Source of the DNA: an uncultured Eubacteriales bacterium
GTDB lineage: Bacteria; Bacillota; Clostridia; Peptostreptococcales; Anaerovoracaceae
Assembly (NCBI GenBank): GCA_902786815.1
Contig: CADADV010000001.1
Coordinates: 1-64,000 of the forward strand
DNA length: 64,000 bases
Reading direction: 5' to 3'
Made by a program: the position numbers and the translations under genes
Shown: piece after piece, positions 1 to 8,011 of the stretch
Numbering within the stretch: position 1 is the stretch's first letter
Layout of the letters: the number at the start of each line of letters is the position of its first letter
The notes under the pieces: model-generated
What the model was told of the DNA's origin: nothing
Databases searched by the model: none
Seen by the model: the letters and a program-made list of their open reading frames with translations, nothing else

Positions 1-1
1 A

Positions 2-1063
2 GAGTACACAGTTAATGTATCTGATGCCGGAAGCGGAACACTGACCGTCAAGTATAACGGGTCCACAGAATTTGCCACACCTGAATTCAGCAATGATTAT
101 GATGCCAAAGGCTCGATCAGTCTTGAAGGTACGAAGAAGTTTACTCATGGTTCATTTGATGATGAAATCTTCACCTTCAGCGTCTACAAGAAGAGTGATT
201 TTGAAGCAGCATCTTCCAAGCTTCTGGGCCTCAAAAAAGTGGAGCGCAACGAACTGGGATCCGACAAAGTCCTTCAGTCAAAGAAAGTTGCATCCGCAAC
301 GACAGAAGGCAAGACGCCTGATGAAAATGGCAAGATATCGTTCACATTTACACCAAACATCGAGTTCACTCTATCTGAACTCAAGCCTGAAGATAAGAAA
401 GAGGACGGATCATATGAGTATCATTATGTAGTTGTAGAAGATATACCGGCAAGCGCTGTCAAGAAGACTGTAGGAGATGAAACCTTCTACTACGACAGCG
501 AAAGGGATATCAAGTACGATGGTACTGTTTATGAAGTAACGATCACTGTCAGGGACAATGGCGATGGTACACTTGAAGTTACGGCTTCGGATAATAAGAC
601 TGAGTTCGGTTTCGAGAATGCTAAGGAGTACACCAAGCTGTTCCTGACCAAGTCGATAGACAAGTTCATCGGTGAGGATACGGACGGTGAGTATGTGAAT
701 GCCACACTCGTATTCAGACTCACATATGACGATCCTGTTACAGGTGAGAAGGGCAAGACGAGAGAGGTCAGCGTCCAGTTCGATAAGGACAATGTCACTT
801 CACAGACGATAGAGGTGGACAAAATACCAATCGATACGACTGTAGAGGTCAAGGAGATCTACAGCAGCAATTACAAACCGGGCGCCACGGTCAACGCGAC
901 CAAGAAAACCGATAAAAACGGATATCCGATATGGACAGTATCGATAGATAACCAGCAGATCAACACCACCACCGGAAGCGGTATCATCAACAACGTCGAC
1001 AAGAACGAAGCTGGTAAATACGAATGGAACGTCGGCGGAGAGTCGCCGGATGTGCCTAAGTGA
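2..1063 (+). CDS. Isopeptide pilin-domain surface protein (5' truncated)
   Basis: The reading frame is open from the first bases of the window, so the N-terminus lies outside; about 353 residues are visible. Repeated beta-rich modules match the streptococcal pilin isopeptide (Spy0128/FctA-type) family: YEYHYVVVEDIP is an E-box-like strand and is followed by FGFENAKEYTK. The C-terminus (GGESPDVPK) has no LPXTG signal and no membrane anchor, unlike sortase-anchored pilins. It lies 27 bases upstream of the first SipW-type protein, so it probably belongs to a fibre operon exported to the cell surface. The internal GTG at 239 is not a credible start because the family-like sequence continues upstream of it. 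The family call is by pattern and the function (structural fibre subunit) is inferred. Confidence 0.7.
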   Translation, partial: EYTVNVSDAGSGTLTVKYNGSTEFATPEFSNDYDAKGSISLEGTKKFTHGSFDDEIFTFSVYKKSDFEAASSKLLGLKKVERNELGSDKVLQSKKVASATTEGKTPDENGKISFTFTPNIEFTLSELKPEDKKEDGSYEYHYVVVEDIPASAVKKTVGDETFYYDSERDIKYDGTVYEVTITVRDNGDGTLEVTASDNKTEFGFENAKEYTKLFLTKSIDKFIGEDTDGEYVNATLVFRLTYDDPVTGEKGKTREVSVQFDKDNVTSQTIEVDKIPIDTTVEVKEIYSSNYKPGATVNATKKTDKNGYPIWTVSIDNQQINTTTGSGIINNVDKNEAGKYEWNVGGESPDVPK

Positions 1064-1090
1064 TAGGACGACAGAAAGGAGGACAAAACG

Positions 1091-1645
1091 ATGAAGAAGA
1101 AGATCAGCAACAAGATTTTGGTAATACTCGCTTTGGTGCTCTGCCTGTCGGCCTCGGTGGGGATGACTCTGGCGTATTTCAACGATTATGAGGATGCGTC
1201 GGGCGGAGCCACCCTGAATCTCGGCGGCAAAACGGAGCTGAGTGAAGGCGAGGACCATGATCAGAAGGACATCGTGATAAAAAACACCGGCAAAACCAAT
1301 ATGATCGTCAGAGTGGCTATCATGGGCGAAGGTGTCAGGTATTTCAAGAATGCTCCGAAATACGACTCTGACGATTGGGCCCTGGACACAGACAGCAACG
1401 GCATAACCTGGTACTACTATAAGAAGGTGCTTGCGCCTGGGGAGTCGACCTCTGATATCCTTGCCAAGATGGAGTTCAGCTGGGAAGGCGATGAACCGGA
1501 TTACAGCTTTGAAATAACGGTAGTGCATGAGAGCGCTCAGGCCGTATACAACGGCAGGACGCTGGCGTGCCCTGCCGGCTGGAAGCAGAGCATCGTGAAG
1601 AATATCAAAGTTCCGGCTGTAAACAGCGGAAAGGAGGGTGAGTGA
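1091..1645 (+). CDS. SipW-dependent-type secreted protein (TasA/camelysin-like)
   Basis: This 184-aa secreted protein has a leader of the SipW type: a hydrophobic core followed by GMTLAYFNDYEDA, the pattern seen at the mature N-terminus of TasA and camelysin relatives. The rest is a small beta-rich domain with DIVIKNTGKTNMIVRVAIMG, typical of TasA-like fibre subunits. A strong AAAGGAGG precedes the ATG. The stop overlaps the ribosome site of the next gene, so they are probably co-translated. Expected role is a structural subunit or adaptor of a surface fibre. No SipW peptidase gene is visible here; it may lie upstream of the window. Confidence 0.75.
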   Translation: MKKKISNKILVILALVLCLSASVGMTLAYFNDYEDASGGATLNLGGKTELSEGEDHDQKDIVIKNTGKTNMIVRVAIMGEGVRYFKNAPKYDSDDWALDTDSNGITWYYYKKVLAPGESTSDILAKMEFSWEGDEPDYSFEITVVHESAQAVYNGRTLACPAGWKQSIVKNIKVPAVNSGKEGE

Positions 1646-1646
1646 T

Positions 1647-2501
1647 ATGAAATTCAGAAATACCAAGCTCTCCAAGAGAACTCTGGCCCTCTTCGCGGCG
1701 ATGCTGGTCGCCCTGAGCGGCGGCCTGATCGGAACCCAGGCCAAACTGAGCATCTTCAGTGATTTTTACATCGCTGACTTCGAGCTGGATCACCTGCAGG
1801 TGCACCTGATCGAGAATGGCAAGGATGTCTGCCACGGGGAGAATGAAATGACTTCGGTCCACCGCTACGACAGCGGTGAAGCGAGGGACCAGAAGTACCA
1901 CGGCAATCTGGTTGAATACCTGGGCTATAAAAATGATACCCACTACGGTGATACGCCGGCTTACGAGCTGGGAACGCCGGGAAACATTGAGCCGGGCCGC
2001 ACCTATAAGGAAGAGATCAGCGCGAAGAACGGGCAGGACATCGATCAGTATGTACGTTTGACCGTGAAGAAATACTGGGTCGATCCGGACGGGAAAAAGG
2101 CAACTTACCTCGACCCGGCCCTGATCAGGCTGACCTACAATGGGAAGGCCTATAACAGCAGTGCCTGGCAGCGCAATAAAAAAGAGCACAGCGCAGAGTC
2201 TGAAACCTACTATCTGACGAGCATGCTCAAGGCCAACAAAAGATCCCCGCTTCTGTTCAATGAACTGACCATCGACAATTCCATCGTCAGTAAAGAGAAT
2301 ATGACTATAGAGACGAAGGAAAATAAAGAAGGCAACAAGATCACAAAAATCTACACCTACAGTTACGATTACGACAACTACACCTTCTATATCGAGGCCA
2401 GCGTCCAGGCGATCCAGACCCATAACGTCAACGACGCCATTGACAGCCTTTGGGGTGTAGAAAATGTATCAGCTAAGAACGGCAAGGTCACAGTGAAGTA
2501 A
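1647..2501 (+). CDS. Secreted SipW-type fibre-associated protein
   Basis: This 284-aa protein has a basic N-terminus, a hydrophobic segment and then GGLIGTQAKLSIFSDF, a looser version of the SipW-type cleavage region in the gene before. I chose the ATG at 1647 over the in-frame GTG at 1638 because AAGGAGG at 1631-1637 is correctly spaced for 1647. The mature part carries ELGTPGNIEPGRTYKEEI and DQYVRLTVKKYW, resembling the 'tail of the norm' strands of TasA-like subunits, but no known catalytic motif. Its position between two other exported proteins suggests a second fibre component. Exact function is unknown. Confidence 0.65.
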   Translation: MKFRNTKLSKRTLALFAAMLVALSGGLIGTQAKLSIFSDFYIADFELDHLQVHLIENGKDVCHGENEMTSVHRYDSGEARDQKYHGNLVEYLGYKNDTHYGDTPAYELGTPGNIEPGRTYKEEISAKNGQDIDQYVRLTVKKYWVDPDGKKATYLDPALIRLTYNGKAYNSSAWQRNKKEHSAESETYYLTSMLKANKRSPLLFNELTIDNSIVSKENMTIETKENKEGNKITKIYTYSYDYDNYTFYIEASVQAIQTHNVNDAIDSLWGVENVSAKNGKVTVK

Positions 2502-2513
2502 GGAGGCATGAAG

Positions 2514-3251
2514 ATGAGAATGAAACACACAATGATGATCCTCACCATGTCAGTCCTGCTTTTGCTGGGAATGACCATGAGTGTGAGTGCAGAAAGCCAG
2601 ACGGTCAACGGCCACTGCTGGTTCGACGGCGGCAGCACCATCGAATCAGACGACTTCGATTCCAATACCATAGCCACCAAGGTCCGGGGTCTGGAGCCGG
2701 GTGATGACGTCACCTTCCGGGTGGAATTCAAGAACGAGTATAAGGACACGACCTACTGGTATATGAAGAGTCAGGTCATGAAGACTCTGGAGCAGAGCTT
2801 TGACCGGAGCGAGAACGGCGGCTACACGTTTAAGCTGACTCATATCAAACCGAACGGCGACCGCCAGGTGCTCTTCAGTAACGAACAGGTCGGCGGTGAC
2901 GCCAAGGTCGCGGGCATGGAAGGCCTGCACCAGGCCACCAACGCGACCAAAGAATGGTTCTTCATCCAGAAGCTGAAACCGGGTCAGAAGGGCTATACGG
3001 AGCTTTACGTCAAGTTTGACGGAGAGACAGAGGTCAACGACTACATGGATACCTACGGCAAGCTGGAGGTCGCCTATGCAGTTGAACTTGAAAAGGCAGG
3101 AACGACCACGAATAAGACGCACGCGTCCACAAGGACCGGGGATGACTCTGATCCCTGGATGGCCCTGCTTCTGATGACGCTGGCGGGGATCCTGGCGCTG
3201 CTGACGATCCTGAGCTGGCTAAAAGACAGGAAGGCAGGTGATCAGGAATGA
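2514..3251 (+). CDS. Secreted protein with degenerate sortase-type C-terminus
   Basis: This 245-aa protein has a signal peptide ending near VSAES, a beta-rich extracellular domain, and a C-terminal hydrophobic segment followed by KDRK. Just before that segment is STRTGDDSDP, which looks like an LPXTG-type sorting signal (compare LPKTGDDS) that has lost Leu-Pro. I chose the ATG at 2514 because AGGAGG at 2501-2506 is too close to the ATG at 2508. It overlaps the next gene by four bases. Likely a cell-surface component of the fibre operon, anchored either by the membrane segment or by a sortase of altered specificity. No domain is recognised in the ectodomain. Confidence 0.6.
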   Translation: MRMKHTMMILTMSVLLLLGMTMSVSAESQTVNGHCWFDGGSTIESDDFDSNTIATKVRGLEPGDDVTFRVEFKNEYKDTTYWYMKSQVMKTLEQSFDRSENGGYTFKLTHIKPNGDRQVLFSNEQVGGDAKVAGMEGLHQATNATKEWFFIQKLKPGQKGYTELYVKFDGETEVNDYMDTYGKLEVAYAVELEKAGTTTNKTHASTRTGDDSDPWMALLLMTLAGILALLTILSWLKDRKAGDQE

Positions 3252-4171
3252 AAAGAACTATGAGGATCGCAGCGATCGCGCTGTCGCTGATACTGACCTT
3301 CGGCACCATCTGTTCCTTCGGAACAGTTGATAAATCCTCAGGCTACGGCTATACCGTCACCTTCTACGCGGGTCTGCAGGGACACTTCGGATCTGATCCG
3401 GACAACAAGACGGTCACTAAGGAATGCAAGGCGGGTGAGGAGATCACGATCAGTCTGGACGACCTGGACTTCCACCTTGACAACAATGAATATTATGCCA
3501 AAGGACTTCGCCAGACAGGTCATGACAACGACGAATACAAAGACATCAACTCGAAGACCATTACAGTAGATGAGGACATGGCATTTGAGGTGGCCTACGG
3601 CATCAAGGGCGGTATGGTTGCGTATACCGTCAACTATGTTTCCGCGAAGGACGGAGAAGAGCTGCATGACAGCGACACCTATTACGGCATGGTAGGCGAT
3701 AAGCCGGTCGTTTCCTATAAGTACGTCGAAAACTATCTGCCGGATGCCTACAACAAAGGCAAGACCCTCTCTGCGGATGAATCCCAGAACGTCTATACCT
3801 TTACCTATTCCTACACCGGAAGATCGGATAACGGCGGGGATAACGACGACAACGACAACAACGGGAACAATAATAACGGCAACAACGGAAACAACAACGG
3901 TGCAAATAATGGCGCTGCCAACGCAAATGCACCCGGCGGAAACGCTACAGCCAATGCCGACGGCACCAACATCGCGGACAACGATACGCCCCAGGCTGCC
4001 CCGAGTGATTTTGTCGATTTGGATGACCCGGACGCACCACTGGCTGACGGAAGCGATCAGGAAGGCAAAGACTCCGGCAGCAAACTTCCGTTCCTGATCG
4101 GCGGCGGTATAGGCGCTCTGCTGCTGGCGTGCATCGCGTACGCACTGGCCAGGAGAAGAAGAGAAGAGTAG
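3248..4171 (+). CDS. Membrane-anchored surface protein with Asn-rich stalk
   Basis: This 307-aa protein has a signal peptide (residues about 1-30) and two beta-rich segments (about 33-195), the second (YTVNYVSAKDGEEL) resembling MucBP-like modules. An Asn/Gly/Asp-rich low-complexity stalk follows (coding bases about 3834-3930), then an acidic segment containing DLDDPDAPLADG, and a C-terminal membrane helix ending ARRRREE. There is no LPXTG. It overlaps the preceding gene by four bases and is the last gene before a terminator. Probably a wall-spanning anchor or adaptor for the fibre encoded upstream; that role is inferred. Confidence 0.6.
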   Translation: MKRTMRIAAIALSLILTFGTICSFGTVDKSSGYGYTVTFYAGLQGHFGSDPDNKTVTKECKAGEEITISLDDLDFHLDNNEYYAKGLRQTGHDNDEYKDINSKTITVDEDMAFEVAYGIKGGMVAYTVNYVSAKDGEELHDSDTYYGMVGDKPVVSYKYVENYLPDAYNKGKTLSADESQNVYTFTYSYTGRSDNGGDNDDNDNNGNNNNGNNGNNNGANNGAANANAPGGNATANADGTNIADNDTPQAAPSDFVDLDDPDAPLADGSDQEGKDSGSKLPFLIGGGIGALLLACIAYALARRRREE

Positions 4172-4197
4172 CGATAATCGCATATGCGGGAATGGAG

Positions 4198-4224
4198 AGA
4201 GCAGGATTCGTACCTGCTCTTTTC
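4198..4224 (+). terminator. Intrinsic terminator of the surface-fibre operon
   Basis: An 8-bp perfect stem (AGAGCAGG, loop ATTCGTA, CCTGCTCT) runs straight into a T tract. It lies 26 bases after the stop at 4171 and separates the fibre operon from the larC-valS group. Confidence 0.85.
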
Positions 4225-4340
4225 TATTGGTGTAATACTGATGTAAAACAGCAGCCGTTCGAAGCCGCCCCGCCGGCACCAGCAAGCCCGTCCCATTCTT
4301 AAAATACTGTTAGAAAGCCCATTCCAGAGAGATTTCCTGT

Positions 4341-4359
4341 TATAATCACTGCGTATAAT
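4341..4359 (+). promoter_or_regulatory. Possible promoter -10 region(s) before the LarC-like gene
   Basis: Two TATAAT hexamers lie at 4341-4346 and 4354-4359, about 70-85 bases before the ATG at 4428. Neither has a convincing TTGACA-like -35 box at 16-18 bp. The stretch 4225-4427 otherwise shows nothing recognisable, and in particular no T-box consensus before the valS operon. Confidence 0.3.
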
Positions 4360-4427
4360 TGTACCCTTTTGTATTTGTGGTGCCTGTTTTACCGCAGGCA
4401 CATGAAGGAAACACGAAAGAGAAAACT

Positions 4428-5231
4428 ATGAAAACACTATATCTTGATTGCACCAACGGCGTCAGCGGGGACATGGTGCTTCGTGCGCTGGCGGAGCTTG
4501 CAGGATTCGACCATGACGCGTTAACACCCCTGCATATCCACGCCCATGAGCACAGCCATGGCGGTTACAGTCACAGCCACGAGCATATCCACGCGGATCA
4601 CAATCACGACCATGCGGATCATGCCCACGCGGATCACGATCACGAGCATGCGCACGAGCACGGCCACACACACAGCCACAACGACCACGGCCGCAGCTAC
4701 TCGGATGTCAAACACATCATCGATGCACAGGAAGCCTATACTGCAAAGGCAAGAGAGACTGCGAAGAACATCTATGCGGTGATCGCGAAGGCGGAAGCCA
4801 CCGTGCACGGAGAAACCCTGGAGACAGTTCACTTCCATGAGGTGGGCAGAGATCAGGCGATCGCGAACGCGCTGGGGATCGGCGCCGCGCTGGATGTGAT
4901 CGGACCCGGCAGGGTGATCGCATCGAAGATCAACGACGGCAGCGGATTCGTCGACTGCGCGCATGGGCGAATACCCGTACCTGTACCGGCCGTGCAGGCC
5001 ATGATGGATGAGTGCGGCAGAATCTATCCTGCCCTCCGGTTCGATACCTGCACGGATGTGGATACGGAAATGGTGACCCCTTCCGGCCTTGCGGCGGTGA
5101 TCGGCATCGGCGCTGCGCCGGCAGAAAGCGGGATGATGTTCATGAACGGACAGATCACCGGCGAGACAGAGGTCAAAGGAACCCGGGACACAGGCCGCGG
5201 AGGCCTTAGGGTTTACGTTATAGAAGATTAA
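4428..5231 (+). CDS. larC: LarC N-terminal-type (nickel insertion) protein, His-rich
   Basis: This 267-aa protein resembles the N-terminal half of LarC, the nickel chelatase that completes the Ni-pincer cofactor of lactate racemase: LDCTNGVSGDM at the start, VHFHEVGRDQAIA in the middle, then CAHGRIPVPVPA and a TPSGLAA motif. Residues 36-87 contain 23 histidines alternating with Asp, Glu and Ala, a metal-binding block. Full LarC is about 400 aa and in some species is made by ribosomal frameshifting from larC1 and larC2; no LarC2-like sequence fits between the stop at 5231 and valS. No larA, larB or larE is in the window. I chose the ATG at 4428 because the conserved N-terminus starts there. 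Could be a stand-alone nickel-handling paralogue. Confidence 0.75.
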   Translation: MKTLYLDCTNGVSGDMVLRALAELAGFDHDALTPLHIHAHEHSHGGYSHSHEHIHADHNHDHADHAHADHDHEHAHEHGHTHSHNDHGRSYSDVKHIIDAQEAYTAKARETAKNIYAVIAKAEATVHGETLETVHFHEVGRDQAIANALGIGAALDVIGPGRVIASKINDGSGFVDCAHGRIPVPVPAVQAMMDECGRIYPALRFDTCTDVDTEMVTPSGLAAVIGIGAAPAESGMMFMNGQITGETEVKGTRDTGRGGLRVYVIED

Positions 5232-5277
5232 GACAGAAGCATAAGTCATTAGCATCATTCGAATGTGAGGAATACCA

Positions 5278-8007
5278 ATGAAAAAGAATTTAGCAAAGAC
5301 ATACGATCCGAAAGACTTTGAGGATAGGATATATGAGGCGTGGGAGAGCAGCGGTGCGTTCCGGGCGGAACGTGATCCGGACAAGACGCCTTATACGATC
5401 GTGATGCCGCCTCCAAACATCACGGGGCAGCTTCACATGGGCCATGCGCTCGACCAGACACTGCAGGATGTGCTTACCAGATTCAAGAGACTGCAGGGAT
5501 ACAGCGCGCTGTGGCTTCCGGGAAGCGACCATGCGAGCATCGCCACCGAAGTCAAAGTCGTTAATAAAATCAGAGAAGAAGAAGGCAAGGAGAAGGAAGA
5601 CCTCGGACGTGAAGAATTCCTGAAGCGGGCCTGGGAGTGGAAGCGAGTCTACGGCGGCAAGATCACGAAGCAGTGCCGTAAGCTCGGCGACTCCTGCGAC
5701 TGGGAACGCGAACGTTTCACCATGGATGAAGGCTGCAACAAGGCAGTCCGCCACTTCTTCGTACAGCTTTACAACAAGGGACTCATTTACAGAGGCAACC
5801 GGCTCATCAACTGGTGCCCGACCTGCGGAACATCCCTTTCCGATGCAGAAGTCGAACATGAGGATCAGACAGGATCCTACTGGTACTTCCGGTATCCGGG
5901 CGTGGATGGAGGAGACGGGATCGTCGTCGCAACATCCAGACCGGAGACCATGTTCGGCGACGTTGCCATAGCAGTACACCCAAGTGACGAAAGATACAAG
6001 GATCTGGTAGGAAAGAAAGTTATCCTGCCGCTGGTAGGAAGGGAAATACCTGTCATCACAGACATCTATCCTGACCCTGAGAAGGGTACCGGCGCGGTCA
6101 AGATCACGCCGGCCCACGACGAGAACGACTTCATGGTCGGGCAGAGAAACGATCTGCCGATTGTCTGCTGTATCAATGAAGACGCCACCATGAATGAGGT
6201 CGCCGGGAAGTATGCGGGTATGGACCGCTACGAATGCCGGAAGGCCTGGGTCAAGGATCTGGAAGAGGCCGGCTACCTTGTCAAAATCGAAGAGATGGTC
6301 ATCCCGGCAGGAACCTGCTACAGATGCCATACGGTCGTCGAGCCGATGCTTTCCGACCAGTGGTTCGTCAAGATGGAAGACCTGGCGAAGCCGGCGATTG
6401 AGGCGGCGAAGAAGGGCGACCTGCGGCACGTGCCTGACAGATTCGAAAAGATCTACCTGCACTGGCTCGAAGAGATCAGAGACTGGTGCATTTCCCGGCA
6501 GCTGTGGTGGGGACACAGGATCCCTGCGTGGTACTGCCAGGACTGCGGCGAGCTGATCGTAGCAGAAGAGGATCCGACCAAGTGCCCGAAGTGCGGGAGC
6601 ACGAATCTGAAACAGGACGAGGATGTTCTGGACACATGGTTCTCATCGGCACTGTGGCCGTTCTCCACATTAGGATGGCCTGAAGAAACAGAGGACTTCA
6701 AATACTTCTATCCGACGAATGTGTTGGTTACCGGATACGATATCATCTTCTTCTGGGTCGTCAGAATGGTGTTCTCAGCTTTGGAAACAACAGGCCACGT
6801 GCCCTTTGACGACGTATACGTACACGGACTGGTTCGTGACGCCCAGGGAAGAAAGATGAGCAAATCCCTCGGCAACGGCATTGATCCGCTGGAGGTCATC
6901 GACCAGTACGGCGCGGACGCGCTGCGGTTCATGCTCACAACGGGCATCACCCCGGGCAACGACATGCGGTTCAAGGAGGACAGACTGGAGGCAGCCAGGA
7001 ATTTTGCCAATAAACTCTGGAACGCGTCCAGATTCGTCATTATGAATCTGCAGGACGAGGACGGGGAGTTTTTGCCTATGCTGAAATGCGGCGAGGACTG
7101 CTGCGGACACGCCTGCTGCAATGACGCGGCCCTGACAGGCAACCTGAAGGATGAGGACAAATGGATCCTAAGCAGAGTCAACGACGCGACGAAGTACATC
7201 ACGGACACGATGGAGCGTTACGACCTGGCGCTGGCAGGACAGAGAGCATACGACCTGATCTGGAACGAGTTCTGCGACTGGTACATCGAGATCGTCAAAG
7301 GCAGACTCTACGGGGACGATGAAGAAGACAAGCAGGTCGCAAGATACATTCTTGTCAGAGTGCTCAAGAGCGTCCTCACGCTGCTCCATCCGTTCATGCC
7401 GTTCATCACAGAGGAAATCTGGAGCTACCTGCCTCAGGCTGAAGCGACGGAATACAATCCGCACAATTTCATCATCAGAACAGACTGGCCGCAGTTCGAC
7501 GAACAGCTGACATATCCGGAAGAAACCGAAAAACTTGAAATGGCGATGTCCATCATCAAGGCCATCAGAAACATCCGGGCAGAGGCAGAGGCAGCGCCGA
7601 GCAAGAAACTGTCGGCAGTGATCCTCTCCGATGGAGAAAGAGAAGCGGTCGTCAAGGCAGGCGAACGGTATATCAAGAGCCTGGCCAATATCACGCAGAT
7701 CACGTTCATCTCTGATAAGAAGGACGTGCCGGAAGAGACCATGTCAGCAGTCGTCGACGGAGCTGAGGTCTACATCCCGCTCGATGAACTCATGGACTAC
7801 AGCGCTGAGCTCGACAGACTCACCAAGGAGAAGAAGCGCCTGGAGGGTGAGGTGAAGCGTGCAGCTGGCAAGCTCTCGAACGAAGGCTTCGTGAGCAAGG
7901 CTCCGGCTAAGGTCGTCGAAGAAGAAAAAGCTAAGAAGGCAATGTACGAAGAGATGCTGGCCAAGGTCGCAGACAGACTGGCGCTGGTGGAAGCGAAACT
8001 GAAATAA
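5278..8007 (+). CDS. valS: Valyl-tRNA synthetase
   Basis: This 909-aa class I aminoacyl-tRNA synthetase charges tRNA-Val in the cytoplasm. It has the HIGH-type signature in PPPNITGQLHMGHALD near residue 45, the KMSKS loop in GRKMSKSLGNGIDPLEVID, a CP1 editing domain with ATSRPETMFGD, zinc-binding-like Cys pairs (CPTCG and CQDCGELIV...CPKCG), and a C-terminal coiled-coil arm from about residue 835 rich in Lys and Glu. Length is normal for the family. It begins 46 bases after the LarC-like gene and is followed 4 bases later by folC, the common valS-folC order of Gram-positive bacteria. No T-box leader is visible upstream. Confidence 0.97.
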   Translation: MKKNLAKTYDPKDFEDRIYEAWESSGAFRAERDPDKTPYTIVMPPPNITGQLHMGHALDQTLQDVLTRFKRLQGYSALWLPGSDHASIATEVKVVNKIREEEGKEKEDLGREEFLKRAWEWKRVYGGKITKQCRKLGDSCDWERERFTMDEGCNKAVRHFFVQLYNKGLIYRGNRLINWCPTCGTSLSDAEVEHEDQTGSYWYFRYPGVDGGDGIVVATSRPETMFGDVAIAVHPSDERYKDLVGKKVILPLVGREIPVITDIYPDPEKGTGAVKITPAHDENDFMVGQRNDLPIVCCINEDATMNEVAGKYAGMDRYECRKAWVKDLEEAGYLVKIEEMVIPAGTCYRCHTVVEPMLSDQWFVKMEDLAKPAIEAAKKGDLRHVPDRFEKIYLHWLEEIRDWCISRQLWWGHRIPAWYCQDCGELIVAEEDPTKCPKCGSTNLKQDEDVLDTWFSSALWPFSTLGWPEETEDFKYFYPTNVLVTGYDIIFFWVVRMVFSALETTGHVPFDDVYVHGLVRDAQGRKMSKSLGNGIDPLEVIDQYGADALRFMLTTGITPGNDMRFKEDRLEAARNFANKLWNASRFVIMNLQDEDGEFLPMLKCGEDCCGHACCNDAALTGNLKDEDKWILSRVNDATKYITDTMERYDLALAGQRAYDLIWNEFCDWYIEIVKGRLYGDDEEDKQVARYILVRVLKSVLTLLHPFMPFITEEIWSYLPQAEATEYNPHNFIIRTDWPQFDEQLTYPEETEKLEMAMSIIKAIRNIRAEAEAAPSKKLSAVILSDGEREAVVKAGERYIKSLANITQITFISDKKDVPEETMSAVVDGAEVYIPLDELMDYSAELDRLTKEKKRLEGEVKRAAGKLSNEGFVSKAPAKVVEEEKAKKAMYEEMLAKVADRLALVEAKLK

Positions 8008-8011
8008 AACT

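Noticed and set aside
4530-4690. Dense short repeats that could look like a CRISPR-like or regulatory array
   Set aside because: They are imperfect and in frame, and encode the alternating histidines of the LarC-type protein.
5232-5277. T-box leader before valS
   Set aside because: The gap is only 46 bases, and no T-box consensus or specifier structure is seen there or in the longer gap at 4225-4427.
5290-6516. 408-codon minus-strand frame opposite valS
   Set aside because: Shadow of a conserved synthetase gene, no recognisable domain.
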